Below are positions 10,211 through 18,696 of a stretch of DNA of 26,224 nucleotides, piece by piece. The stretch spans positions 1 through 26,224 of the forward strand of contig JBCKUK010000018.1 of NCBI GenBank assembly GCA_038924905.1, given 5' to 3'. How positions within the stretch are numbered: the stretch's first letter is position 1; each line of letters begins with the position of its first letter. The translations under genes were made by a program, and so were the position numbers. The notes beneath the pieces were generated by a model that did not search any database, was not told the origin of the DNA, and saw nothing but the letters and a program-made list of their open reading frames with translations. This DNA comes from JBCKUK01 sp038924905 (GTDB lineage: Bacteria; Pseudomonadota; Gammaproteobacteria; Burkholderiales; Methylophilaceae).

Positions 10211-11425
10211 CTAGCCCACCGCCTGACCCATCTTGAAGATGGGCAGGTACATAGCGACAACCAGGCCGCCAATCAATACGCCCAAAACCACCATAATAAC
10301 TGGCTCCATCAGGCTGGAGAGCGCCCCTACTGCATCGTCTACTTCGCCTTCAAAGAAGTCCGCTACTTTTGATAGCATGGAATCCAGCGTGCCTGACTCC
10401 TCACCAATGGCCACCATTTGCAACACCATATTGGGGAAGACCCCGGAATTCTGCATGGCAACCGTGAGGCTGGTGCCGGTGCTGATTGCACTTTGAATTC
10501 TCTTGGTTGCATCGTAATAAACGCGGTTGCCAGAAGCGCCAGCGACGGAATCCAGCGCTTCAACCAAGGGTACACCGGCTGCGAACATGGTAGATAAGGT
10601 TCTGGCAAATCGCGCTATGGTTGCAATTCTGATGAGATGACCAAAAATGGGCAGTTTTAGCAGCAGTCTGTCCATGGTATCCTGCATTTTTTCGGAGCGT
10701 TTCCAAGTGTAGAAGAAGAACCATAATGCGCCGCCAATGGAGCCAAATATCGCCCACCAATAAGCAACGAAGTAATCAGAAATCGCCATGACAACTTTGG
10801 TGGGCGCGGGTAAGTCAGCACCAAAGCTAGTAAAAAGTTCTTTGAAGGCGGGGATGACAAAGATCATGATTACCGCGGTAATTACAAAGGCTACAATAAT
10901 GATGGAAACCGGGTAGAAGAGCGCGGATTTAATCTTGCCTTTAATAGCGAGGATTTTTTCTTTGTAAGTAGCTAATCTGTCGAGCAATGCATCGAGGATA
11001 CCAGCTTGCTCACCTGCTCCTATCAGGTTGCAAAACAGTGCATCGAAATACAGGGGATACTTACGGAAAGCCTGACTTAAACTGCTACCTGTTTCTACAT
11101 CAGCCTTAATGTTGCTCAACAGTTTTGCCACAGCCGGGTTGCTGTGGCCTTTACCGACAATATCAAAAGACTGTAGTAATGGCACGCCAGCCTTCATCAT
11201 GGTGGCGAGTTGACGAGTAAAAAGTGTGACATCTTTGTCAGTAACTTTTCCGCCACTTTTAAAACCACCCTGTTTTTTTACCTTGATAACATTAATACCT
11301 TGCCGACGTAGGGTGACATTGACAAACACCTCGCCACTGGCTTTCATCACGCCATTGATGCGTTTACCTTTTTTGTCCGTTCCTTCCCATGCGTAATTAA
11401 TTTCGGTGGTAGTTTTGGCGGCCAT
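10211..11425 (-). CDS. pilC: Type IV pilus inner-membrane platform protein PilC
   Basis: PilC is the inner-membrane platform on which the PilB/PilT motors act. The 404-aa length is normal. An N-terminal variable region is followed by two T2SSF repeats: the first from about residue 68 (FTRQLATMMKAGVPLLQSF and GAGEQAGILDALLDRLA), the second from about 270 (FARTLSTMFAAGVPLVEAL and IGEESGTLDSMLSKVADFFE). Membrane segments are seen near residues 170-195, 220-240 and 370-395 (PVIMVVLGVLIGGLVVAMYLP). This gene is intact although its upstream neighbour pilB is broken. No pilD follows; dsbC converges on it instead. Confidence 0.94.
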   Translation of the reverse strand: MAAKTTTEINYAWEGTDKKGKRINGVMKASGEVFVNVTLRRQGINVIKVKKQGGFKSGGKVTDKDVTLFTRQLATMMKAGVPLLQSFDIVGKGHSNPAVAKLLSNIKADVETGSSLSQAFRKYPLYFDALFCNLIGAGEQAGILDALLDRLATYKEKILAIKGKIKSALFYPVSIIIVAFVITAVIMIFVIPAFKELFTSFGADLPAPTKVVMAISDYFVAYWWAIFGSIGGALWFFFYTWKRSEKMQDTMDRLLLKLPIFGHLIRIATIARFARTLSTMFAAGVPLVEALDSVAGASGNRVYYDATKRIQSAISTGTSLTVAMQNSGVFPNMVLQMVAIGEESGTLDSMLSKVADFFEGEVDDAVGALSSLMEPVIMVVLGVLIGGLVVAMYLPIFKMGQAVG

Positions 11426-11455
11426 AATTGATCTCTGTGGATATTTGTTAGTGAG

Positions 11456-13180
11456 TTATTCGTTAGTGACTGCTTCAACTTCTTCTATTGAGGTTAATCC
11501 CTGTTTTACCTTGAGCAAGCCAGATTGGCGCAGGTCTCTTACGCCTTCCAACTTTGCCTGGTCATTGATGTCGTGCGCCGTGCCGTTTTTCATGATAATG
11601 CGGCTGATTGCGTCAGTCACTGGCATCACCTGATAAATGCCCACACGTCCTTTATAGCCCCCATTGCACATATCACAGCCCCCATCACTTGTGGCCGTAT
11701 AGCTGCCAATTGCCATCCAGATCAGCGTCAACGAATCCTACGCTCAATAAAGCTTCTTTTGGTACATCCACAGTGGCACCTTACAGTTCGGACATAATTT
11801 ACGCGCCAAACGCTGTGCAGTAATCAGTGAGACTGCGGAGGCGATATTAAAATGTGCTACGCCCATATTCAGCAGGCGAGTAAGCGTAGAAGGCGCATCG
11901 TTGGTATGCAGAGTGGAGAGCACCATATGCCAGGTTGATGCGGCCTTGATTGCCATATCGGCTGTTTCCAGGTCGCGGATTTCACCAATCATGATGATGT
12001 CCGGATCCTGGCGCAGAAAGGATTTCAGCGCTGCAGCAAAAGTCAATCCTTGTTTATCGTTCACGTTGACTTGATTGATGCCAGCCATAGGTATTTCACA
12101 CGGATCTTCCGCTGTTGCGATGTTTACACCCGGGTTGTTTAGAATGTTAAGACAGGTATATAGCGAAACTGTTTTACCTGAACCAGTTGGGCCGGTAACC
12201 AGCACCAGGCCGTAGGGTCGGCTTACCGCACTAAGCAAGGCTTCTTTCTGTTCCGGTTCATAACCTAAAGCTTCAATGCCCAGCTTGGCGCTTGCCGGAT
12301 CAAGAATCCGCATGACGATCTTTTCGCCATTCACAGTAGGTAAGGTGCTGACCCGAAAATCAATCGTGCGCGTCTTGGATAATATCAACTGCATTTTGCC
12401 ATCTTGCGGAATGCGTTTTTCTGAAATATCCAGGTTGGAAATAATTTTAAGGCGTGAAGCAAGTTTTTCTTTGATAGCAAGCGGCGGCTGGGCAATTTCA
12501 CGTAGCATACCGTCCACCCGATAGCGGATACGGTAGAATTTTTCGTAAGGTTCAAAGTGCAGGTCGGATGCCCCCATATTGATGGCATCCATCAAAATCT
12601 TCTGCAAGTATTTAACAACTGGCGCATCATCGATCTCGAGTGTCTGCGCCTCAGCTTCTTGCGTCTGTTCTTCACCTTCCATATCAAGGTTGAAGTCCTC
12701 ATCAACCGCAATGGATTGCAAACTGGTGTCACTTGCTTCTGCAATTTTATCAATCCATTTACTGAGTTTGTCATCTTCTACCACCACCGGCGATAGCGTC
12801 ATGCCGGTCTGGAATTGCACGTCATCCAGTGCGTGTAAATTGGTTGGGTCAGAAAGCGCAACAAAAAGCGTATTGCCGCGACTTTGCAAAGCCATTACCC
12901 GGCTGCTTTGCATTAACTTTGCCTCAATTCCTTTGGCTGGTAAATAGTCCGCATTGAGGGAGTTGAGATCAAAAAGTGGGAATCCAAAGGCAGTGGCTGT
13001 CGTTTCAGCCACCTTCATGGCGGCAAGTTTTTTACTGGATACGAGCTGTGAAATGAAGGGCAGCTGGTGTGTATTTGCTGAAGCTTGGATAGCCATGGCT
13101 TCATCATCCGACAACAGCTTGTCTTGCACTAACATGCGAGCAAGTCCGCCCAGTTTACTTGGTAGAGTCGCGGTGACCAT
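11456..13180 (-). pseudogene. pilB: Type IV pilus assembly ATPase PilB, interrupted by two compensating frameshifts
   Basis: PilB is the hexameric ATPase that powers pilus extension. The intact first part (478 codons, ending at 11744) has an N-terminal MshEN-like domain (about 1-150), Walker A GPTGSGKT (330-337), Walker B/Asp box IIMIGEIRDLETA, the His box LSTLHTND and the first half of the tetracysteine zinc motif, LCPNC (C463, C466). Near 11771 the reading frame shifts, and the missing PilB residues (VDVPKEALLSVGF...GNWQLY) appear in the next frame down to about 11697. The original frame then resumes with the second zinc half (GGCDMCNGGYKGR) and a normal PilB C-terminus at 11456. The total length of 575 codons is normal, so one base seems lost and one gained. 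Read as written, the product stops at 11744. It may be a real pseudogene or two sequence errors. Confidence 0.85.
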
Positions 13181-13339
13181 TTAACTTTCAGCGTGTTCTT
13201 GATAAGTGTTAAACATGAATATCGTGCGTTTGCATAGCGTGGAGTAGATGATGCACGTTAGCCTTTGTTTTGTAAAGACAACGTGTTTATTCATGACTGT
13301 CAGGATTTTGAAATAATTATCCACTTTAGGTCAAAGAGC

Positions 13340-13368
13340 TTGACATATTGCGTTAACCAACGTAAAAA
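13340..13368 (+). promoter_or_regulatory. Candidate sigma-70 promoter for the cold-shock gene
   Basis: A perfect -35 box TTGACA (13340-13345), a 17-bp spacer and a -10-like TAAAAA (13363-13368, 4 of 6). Initiation near 13375 would give an untranslated leader of about 107 nt, in keeping with the long leaders of cspA-type genes. Confidence 0.5.
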
Positions 13369-13445
13369 CGCGAGCAGGCGTCTTGGACTTCGGGTTATTT
13401 CTAGCTGGCACTATAAGACTTTAAGTGCCTGAATTACAGACTTTT

Positions 13446-13465
13446 CTGGGCTGCCCCCAGTTTTT
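13446..13465 (+). promoter_or_regulatory. Terminator-like hairpin in the csp leader
   Basis: CTGGG (13446-13450), a 5-nt loop and CCCAG (13456-13460) are followed directly by five T residues (13461-13465). The Shine-Dalgarno AGGGA (13469-13473) begins only 3 nt later, ahead of the ATG at 13482. The form is a weak intrinsic terminator or a ribosome-access hairpin. Cold-shock proteins are known antiterminators, so self-regulation is a possible reading, but this is inference. Confidence 0.45.
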
Positions 13466-13481
13466 GGTAGGGATGTAAGAA

Positions 13482-13685
13482 ATGGCAACTGGTATCGTAA
13501 AATGGTTCAATGACTCTAAAGGTTTTGGTTTCATTACCCCGGACGAAGGCGGCGACGATTTATTCGCACACTTCTCCGCAATCGTAGAAGAGGGCTACAA
13601 GAGCCTGAAGGAAGGTGAACGTGTAAGCTTTGACGTGACTGAAGGCCCGAAAGGCAAGCAAGCCTCCAATATCAAGAAGGCTTAA
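13482..13685 (+). CDS. CspA-family cold-shock protein
   Basis: A 67-aa single-domain OB-fold protein that binds single-stranded RNA and DNA and melts secondary structure. It starts MATGIVKWFNDSKGFGFI, with RNP1 KGFGFI and RNP2 LFAHFS, and ends GKQASNIKKA. AGGGA lies 8 nt before the ATG. A strong intrinsic terminator follows. It sits next to icd, as cspD often does in betaproteobacteria, but no clpS or clpA is present here. The sequence does not show whether it is cold-induced or constitutive. Confidence 0.95.
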   Translation: MATGIVKWFNDSKGFGFITPDEGGDDLFAHFSAIVEEGYKSLKEGERVSFDVTEGPKGKQASNIKKA

Positions 13686-13744
13686 GATTTGTCAGCAAGG
13701 CCTTAAACTTTCTGCACTACTTTTAAGTAACGTGGTCTTCATTG

Positions 13745-13771
13745 AAATGGCTCGCTTGGCGAGCCATTTTT
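13745..13771 (+). terminator. Rho-independent terminator of the cold-shock gene
   Basis: An 11-bp perfect stem (AAATGGCTCGC / GCGAGCCATTT) with loop TTG is followed by a T run ending at 13771. It lies 60 bp after the csp stop and 23 bp beyond the icd stop on the other strand. On the minus strand the hairpin lacks a T tract downstream, so it serves mainly csp. Confidence 0.85.
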
Positions 13772-13793
13772 GTTGCAGTATGTAAAACAACAA

Positions 13794-15032
13794 TTACATC
13801 CGGGCGATTATTTCTTCGCCAAATTGAGCGCTACTCACTTGTGTTGCATCCTTCATTTCCGATGAAAAGTCATGGGTCACGCGCTTTGCGCTTATCGCCT
13901 TGCTTACGCCTTTTAATACCAAGTCCGCAGCCTCCGTCCACCCCATGTGGCGCAACATCATCTCCGCTGAAAGAATCAGCGAACTGGGGTTGGCAATGTT
14001 TTTGCCGGCAATTTTGGGGGCAGTGCCGTGCGTGGCTTCAAACATGGCGGTTGTGTCTGATAAATTAGCTCCTGGAGCAATGCCAATACCACCGACTTGC
14101 GCCGCTAGCGCATCTGAAATGTAGTCGCCATTAAGATTCAAGGTAGCGACTACGGCATGATCTTGCGGGCGCAATAAAATTTCCTGTAAAAACGCATCGG
14201 CGATGCAATCCTTGATAATCGCCCCGTTCGGCAGTTTGCACCAAGGCCCACCATCTATTTCCACCGCGCCGAATTCTTCCCTGGCAATTTCGTAGCCCCA
14301 GTTTTTGAAGCCACCTTCAGTGAATTTCATGATGTTGCCCTTGTGCACAATAGTCAGTGACTTGCGACCGGTAGCTATGGTGTATTGGATAGCCTTGCGC
14401 ATAAGGCGCTTGCTGCCCTCTATGGAGACTGGTTTGATGCCAATCGCCGAAGATTCCGGGAAGCGGATTTTTTTGCGTGCGCCCATATCGCTCAGGAAGG
14501 TAATCACTTTTTTTACTTCATTGCTACCAGCCGCCCATTCAATACCGGCATAAATGTCTTCAGTATTTTCGCGAAAAATTACCATATTGGTTTTTTCCGG
14601 ATGTTTGAGTGGGCTGGGAACGCCCTCAAAATACTGGATAGGGCGCAGACAGACGTAAAGATCAAGTTCCTGGCGCAAGGTCACGTTGAGCGAGCGCATA
14701 CCTCCGCCGACGGGTGTGGTCAGGGGGCCTTTGATTGAAATGACGTAGTCTTTGACCGCCTTCATGGTTTCTTTCGGTAGCCACATATCCTTACCATAAA
14801 TCCCGACCGATTTTTCACCGGCAAATATTTCCATCCAGGCAATAGCACGCTTACCCTTGTATGCCTTGACAACAGCGACATCCACCACCTTGATCATCGG
14901 CGGGGTAATATCAACGCCGATGCCATCGCCTTCAATAAATGGGATAATCGGATGGTCTGGTACATTCAGGGAATTATCAGCATTCACAGTAATTTTTTTG
15001 CCGTGTTTTGGCACATTAATTTTGCTAGACAT
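13794..15032 (-). CDS. icd: Isocitrate dehydrogenase (type I, E. coli-like)
   Basis: This enzyme oxidises isocitrate to 2-oxoglutarate in the TCA cycle. I chose the ATG at 15032 (412 aa), which has AGGA 8 nt upstream; the ATG at 15038 has only a 2-nt gap. Substrate-site segments are intact: GGGMRSLNVTLRQ (the serine matching the phosphorylated S113 of E. coli), VIFRENTEDIYAGIEW, VHKGNIMKFTEG and LNGDYISDALAAQVGG. The cofactor loop reads HGTAPKIAGKNIANP and the later segment VTHDFSSEM. Relative to E. coli NADP-IDH, K344 is kept, but Y345, V351, Y391 and R395 are I, A, H and S. NADP use is therefore not assured. It is divergent from rluE, with 21 bp between starts. Confidence 0.95.
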   Translation of the reverse strand: MSSKINVPKHGKKITVNADNSLNVPDHPIIPFIEGDGIGVDITPPMIKVVDVAVVKAYKGKRAIAWMEIFAGEKSVGIYGKDMWLPKETMKAVKDYVISIKGPLTTPVGGGMRSLNVTLRQELDLYVCLRPIQYFEGVPSPLKHPEKTNMVIFRENTEDIYAGIEWAAGSNEVKKVITFLSDMGARKKIRFPESSAIGIKPVSIEGSKRLMRKAIQYTIATGRKSLTIVHKGNIMKFTEGGFKNWGYEIAREEFGAVEIDGGPWCKLPNGAIIKDCIADAFLQEILLRPQDHAVVATLNLNGDYISDALAAQVGGIGIAPGANLSDTTAMFEATHGTAPKIAGKNIANPSSLILSAEMMLRHMGWTEAADLVLKGVSKAISAKRVTHDFSSEMKDATQVSSAQFGEEIIARM

Positions 15033-15053
15033 ACTCATAATCCTATTCACAAA

Positions 15054-15584
15054 ATGCTAATTTTATTTAACAAGCCTTATGGCGTGGTGTGCCAATTCAG
15101 TGCGCATAAGGCGCATCCAACGCTAAAAGACTACATTCCAGTGCCAGATGTGTATGCTGCCGGACGGCTAGATACGGATAGCGAAGGGCTACTCATTTTA
15201 ACCGATGATGGCACCCTGCAACACAGTCTTAGTCATCCCAAGCATAAAGAATACAAAATCTATTGGGCGCAAGTAGAAGGCAATCCGACTGAAGCAGATT
15301 TGACGCCAATAAGACAAGGGATTGATCTTGGCGATTTTATTACGCAGCCGGCGCAAGCGCGAATCATTGAAGAGCCACAAAATCTGTGGCCCAGGAATCC
15401 GCCAATACGTGAGCGCAAGGCTATTCCCACCACCTGGCTGGAAGTTATTATTGCTGAGGGGAAAAGTCGCCAGGTGCGGCGGATGACGGCTAAAATAGGT
15501 TCCCCTACTTTGCGACTTATCCGTTATGCCATCGGTAATTACACTTTGGACGGTTTGGCGCCAGGGGCATGGAAGCAGTTATGA
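15054..15584 (+). CDS. rluE: 23S rRNA pseudouridine synthase, RluE-like (RsuA family)
   Basis: The enzyme isomerises a uridine in 23S rRNA (U2457 in E. coli for RluE). The 176-aa protein starts MLILFNKPYGVVCQF, the typical first strand of the catalytic domain, so there is no S4 domain. The catalytic motif GRLDTDSEGLLILTDDG contains the nucleophilic aspartate (GRLD), followed by HKEYKIYWAQVEG and GKSRQVRRMTAKIG. E. coli RluE is about 40 residues longer at the N-terminus. I set the start at the ATG at 15054; the open frame continues back to 14952 inside icd, but that part is antisense to icd and does not look like the family. No good Shine-Dalgarno is seen. Confidence 0.85.
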   Translation: MLILFNKPYGVVCQFSAHKAHPTLKDYIPVPDVYAAGRLDTDSEGLLILTDDGTLQHSLSHPKHKEYKIYWAQVEGNPTEADLTPIRQGIDLGDFITQPAQARIIEEPQNLWPRNPPIRERKAIPTTWLEVIIAEGKSRQVRRMTAKIGSPTLRLIRYAIGNYTLDGLAPGAWKQL

Positions 15585-15612
15585 GTGGTTATTCCCTTGG
15601 GGTATTCATTAC

Positions 15613-16320
15613 ATGAAGCCAGTTGTCATTTTTCGCCATGCAGCGACCGAAGGCCCGGGCTTTCTGGGGTCATTTTTAACCGAAAAGAATATCCCCTGGC
15701 GACTAATTAAAATTGATGAAGGTGAAGCACTACCTGATTCGGCGCTTGGTTTTAGCGGGGCGGTGTTGATGGGCGGCCCGATGAGCGTTAATGATGATCT
15801 GCCCTGGATTGCGCCTTTGCTGGCGCTAATTCGCGAAGCAGTCAAGACAGATATTCCGGTGCTGGGGCACTGTCTTGGTGGACAGTTGATGAGCAAGGCG
15901 CTGGGCGCTGTTGTAACGCAAAATCCTGTCAAGGAAATCGGCTGGGGCGAGGTGAATGTAGATGGCAATGCCGAGGCTAGGCATTGGTTTGGCAGTCTAA
16001 GAACTTTGCAGGTATTTCATTGGCATGGCGAGACCTTCACTTTGCCAGCGGGCGCCACACACCTGCTTTCAAGTGTTTGTTGCCAGAATCAGGCCTACGT
16101 AATCGGCAAACATCTGGCTTTTCAATGCCATATCGAGATGACGGCTGATATGGTTAAAGCCTGGTGCGAAGTGGGTGCGGACGAAATAGCTCAGTCGTCA
16201 GCCAGCCCGGGCGTACAGCAGATTTCTGCGATACAAGACAATCTTGAGGCGCGGGTGATGGCGCTTAACGCCACGGCCAGACCAGTATATGAGCGCTGGA
16301 TAAGTGGCCTGAAGGCGTAA
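15613..16320 (+). CDS. Class I glutamine amidotransferase (GMP synthase-like GATase domain protein)
   Basis: A stand-alone 235-aa class I amidotransferase. The nucleophile elbow GHCLGGQ has C87, and H173 and E175 in FQCHIEM complete the triad. VLMGGPMSVNDD is the oxyanion-side loop. Such proteins are annotated as GMP synthase-like, but no ATP-pyrophosphatase domain is present and the acceptor substrate is unknown. I chose the ATG at 15613, 28 bp after rluE; the frame is open from 15526, but that part overlaps rluE. It may be co-transcribed with rluE. Confidence 0.85.
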   Translation: MKPVVIFRHAATEGPGFLGSFLTEKNIPWRLIKIDEGEALPDSALGFSGAVLMGGPMSVNDDLPWIAPLLALIREAVKTDIPVLGHCLGGQLMSKALGAVVTQNPVKEIGWGEVNVDGNAEARHWFGSLRTLQVFHWHGETFTLPAGATHLLSSVCCQNQAYVIGKHLAFQCHIEMTADMVKAWCEVGADEIAQSSASPGVQQISAIQDNLEARVMALNATARPVYERWISGLKA

Positions 16321-16407
16321 TGAAGCCGTCTGTCTCGGCCAATTCTCAATGTTGAATATGGTAAACTTCAGGCTGATTAATTGGCATCAATAGATTAAGA
16401 GACTCTT

Positions 16408-17493
16408 ATGTCTGGTAATACCATAGGCACTTTATTCACACTCACCTCCTTCGGCGAATCGCACGGGCCGGCAATAGGCGGCATTGTTGACGGCTGCCCG
16501 CCAGGGTTGGAGCTTTGTGCTGCCGACTTGCAGCACGATCTGGATAGACGCAAACCGGGCACTTCGCGCCATGTGACCCAGCGCAAAGAGTCGGATACGG
16601 TAGAAATTTTGTCCGGCGTATTTGAAGGCAAAACCACAGGCGCGCCTATTGGGCTGCTTATCCGTAATGAGGATCAGCGCAGCCAGGATTACAGCAACAT
16701 CATGGACACTTTTCGTCCTGGCCACGCCGACTACACCTATTGGCAGAAGTACGGCATTCGCGATTATCGTGGCGGTGGCCGCTCCAGCGCACGCGAGACC
16801 GCTGTGCGTGTGGCCGCCGGCGCAATTGCCAAGAAGTGGCTGCATGAGCGCCATGGCGTAGTGATTCGTGGCTATATGAGTCAATTAGGCGAAATCAATA
16901 TCCCCTTTGAAACCTGGGATGCGGTGAGCGAGAACGCGTTTTTTGCGCCTAATCGCGGCATTGTGCCAGAGCTTGAAACTTATCTGGATGGCATCCGCAA
17001 TGAGCGTGATTCTGTCGGTGCACGTATCTGCGTTGTGGCGCAGGGCGTTCCCGTGGGCTGGGGTGAGCCGGTGTATGACCGGCTGGATGCAGCGATTGCC
17101 TTTGCCATGATGAGTATTAACGCTGTGAAGGGCGTAGAGATTGGCGCTGGTTTTGCCAGCGTGGCACAGCGGGGTTCCGTGCACGGCGATGAATTAACCT
17201 CAAAAGGATTTGCCAGCAATAACGCAGGCGGCATACTCGGCGGCATTTCCAGCGGGCAGGATGTACTGGTGCAGGTGGCGCTCAAGCCGACTTCCAGCAT
17301 TCCTCTGGAGAGGCGTTCGATTGATAAAGCTGGCAAGGATGTCACTGTGCAAACAACAGGCCGACATGACCCGTGCGTAGGCATTCGTGCCACGCCTATA
17401 GCAGAGGCCATGCTGGCTTTGGTGCTGATGGATCATGCGCTGCGCCACCGCGCCCAGTGCGGAGATGTAGTCAGCAGCACTCCAAAGATTTAA
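16408..17493 (+). CDS. aroC: Chorismate synthase AroC
   Basis: AroC converts EPSP to chorismate with reduced FMN, the last shared step of aromatic amino acid and folate/quinone precursor synthesis. The 361-aa length is normal. Signatures are GESHGPAIGGIVDGCPPGL at residues 12-30, RHVTQRKESDTVEILSGVFEG, GGGRSSARETA, the central SNNAGGILGGISSG and the C-terminal GRHDPCVGIRATPIAEAM. It has its own gap of 87 bp upstream and is followed 30 bp later by an MFS gene. Chorismate links it loosely to ubiquinone synthesis encoded upstream. Confidence 0.97.
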   Translation: MSGNTIGTLFTLTSFGESHGPAIGGIVDGCPPGLELCAADLQHDLDRRKPGTSRHVTQRKESDTVEILSGVFEGKTTGAPIGLLIRNEDQRSQDYSNIMDTFRPGHADYTYWQKYGIRDYRGGGRSSARETAVRVAAGAIAKKWLHERHGVVIRGYMSQLGEINIPFETWDAVSENAFFAPNRGIVPELETYLDGIRNERDSVGARICVVAQGVPVGWGEPVYDRLDAAIAFAMMSINAVKGVEIGAGFASVAQRGSVHGDELTSKGFASNNAGGILGGISSGQDVLVQVALKPTSSIPLERRSIDKAGKDVTVQTTGRHDPCVGIRATPIAEAMLALVLMDHALRHRAQCGDVVSSTPKI

Positions 17494-17523
17494 CCGCCTA
17501 AATTACCCAGAATAGCGTCTGAC

Positions 17524-18675
17524 ATGCACCGCATCCTTTACTGGCGGCTATCCAGTTTCTACTTCGCTTACTACATGTTTGCAGGCGCCTTTGTGCCCTA
17601 CTGGGGACTGTATCTTAAGTCGGTCGATTTTTCGGCGGTGGAGATTGGTATTTTGCTGTCTCTGTTCCAGGTCAGCCGAATTTTCTCACCTAGCTTCTGG
17701 GGTTGGCTGGCCGATCATACCAATAGACGCGTTATCTGGATTAAGCTCACTGCGTTACTGGGCCTGATGGGCTATATCGGGGTATTTTTCGGCACAAGTT
17801 TTATCTGGCTGTTTTTTGTGATGGCGGCGCTCAGTATCTTTACCAGTTCAACCCTGCCGCTGGCCGAAGCTGTCACCATGGCACACATCGAGCCCGCCAA
17901 TCAACCCTATGGCCCCATACGCGTATGGGGCTCCATTGGCTTTATTGTAGCAGCGGTGGGTCTGGGCATTGTGCTCGATTTTAGCAAAATCACCAGCCTG
18001 CTCTGGTTCTTGCTGGCAGTGCAGGTCAGCCTGTTTGCACTGTCGTTTTACATTCCTGAGCCGCACGTGCCACCGCACCATACCGATCATCTTTCGATCT
18101 GGAAGATTGTCCGCCGCCCCGAAGTACTCGCGCTTTTAATTGGCTGCTGCCTCATGGTCAGTGCGCACAGCGTGTATTACATCTTTTATTCGATTTATCT
18201 TGAAGCGCATGGTTATAGCAAATCGTGGATAGGCACGCTTTGGGCCATCGGTGTGATTTGCGAGATTATGATATTCATTGTCATGCCTCGGCTGACTGCA
18301 AAATTCAGTCTGAAGCAGATTTTGCTGGTGAGTTTAAGTCTGGCGGTTTTGCGTTTTTCAATGATAGGACTTGGCGTCTCTTCACTATTGGTTCTGGTGC
18401 TGGCGCAGACACTGCATGCGGCCACCTTTGGCAGCTTTCACGCGGCTTCTGTAGCTATTATCAATGAATATTTCAAAGGTAGGCATCAAGCCAAAGGTCA
18501 GGCAATCTACAGCAGTGTAGGTTACGGCCTGGGTGGTACCATAGGCGGCATTTCCGGCGGTTACGCCTTGCAATACTTGGGTGGCGAGACCACCTTTCTG
18601 CTGGCTGCAATCTATCCATTGGTCGGTTTTGCGGTGGTTGCGCTCTGGCTAAAGTTGCGCCATGCTGCACATTGA
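17524..18675 (+). CDS. MFS transporter, phenylpropionate permease (HcaT)/nucleoside:H+ symporter-like
   Basis: A 383-aa integral membrane protein with about 12 hydrophobic segments. The first half has YYMFAGAFVPYWGLYLKS, and the loop between helices 2 and 3 is WGWLADHTNRR, the MFS G-x-x-x-D-R-x-x-R-like signature. VWGSIGFIVAAVGLGI and GGTIGGISGGYAL are glycine-rich transport helices. The overall look is MFS_1_like (HcaT/LacY-like). The substrate cannot be told. It follows aroC by 30 bp and precedes the retropepsin gene by 21 bp, so the three may be one transcription unit. Confidence 0.85.
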   Translation: MHRILYWRLSSFYFAYYMFAGAFVPYWGLYLKSVDFSAVEIGILLSLFQVSRIFSPSFWGWLADHTNRRVIWIKLTALLGLMGYIGVFFGTSFIWLFFVMAALSIFTSSTLPLAEAVTMAHIEPANQPYGPIRVWGSIGFIVAAVGLGIVLDFSKITSLLWFLLAVQVSLFALSFYIPEPHVPPHHTDHLSIWKIVRRPEVLALLIGCCLMVSAHSVYYIFYSIYLEAHGYSKSWIGTLWAIGVICEIMIFIVMPRLTAKFSLKQILLVSLSLAVLRFSMIGLGVSSLLVLVLAQTLHAATFGSFHAASVAIINEYFKGRHQAKGQAIYSSVGYGLGGTIGGISGGYALQYLGGETTFLLAAIYPLVGFAVVALWLKLRHAAH

Positions 18676-18696
18676 TCTTATCCAAAGACAATACAT

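Larger units (their letters stand above)
13181..13481. other. Intergenic region between pilB and the cold-shock gene
   Basis: About 300 bp separate the divergent pilB and csp starts. The csp-proximal half holds a candidate promoter and a leader with a terminator-like hairpin, listed separately. The pilB-proximal half (13181-13330) shows no open frame or repeat I can support, and no convincing sigma-54 (TGGCAC-N5-TTGC) or sigma-70 site for pilB. Confidence 0.5.

Noticed and set aside
11456..11731. Separate small gene downstream of the pilB stop
   Set aside because: Its product is the C-terminal zinc-motif half and end of PilB in the same frame, so it is part of the broken gene. Its only start is a TTG.
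11697..11771. Programmed ribosomal frameshifting in pilB
   Set aside because: Two opposite shifts would be needed, no slippery heptamer with a following structure is seen, and PilB is not known to use recoding.
16432..16884. Minus-strand open frame of 150 codons opposite aroC
   Set aside because: It lies wholly within aroC, whose motifs are intact, and its product is rich in residues typical of antisense frames with no domain.
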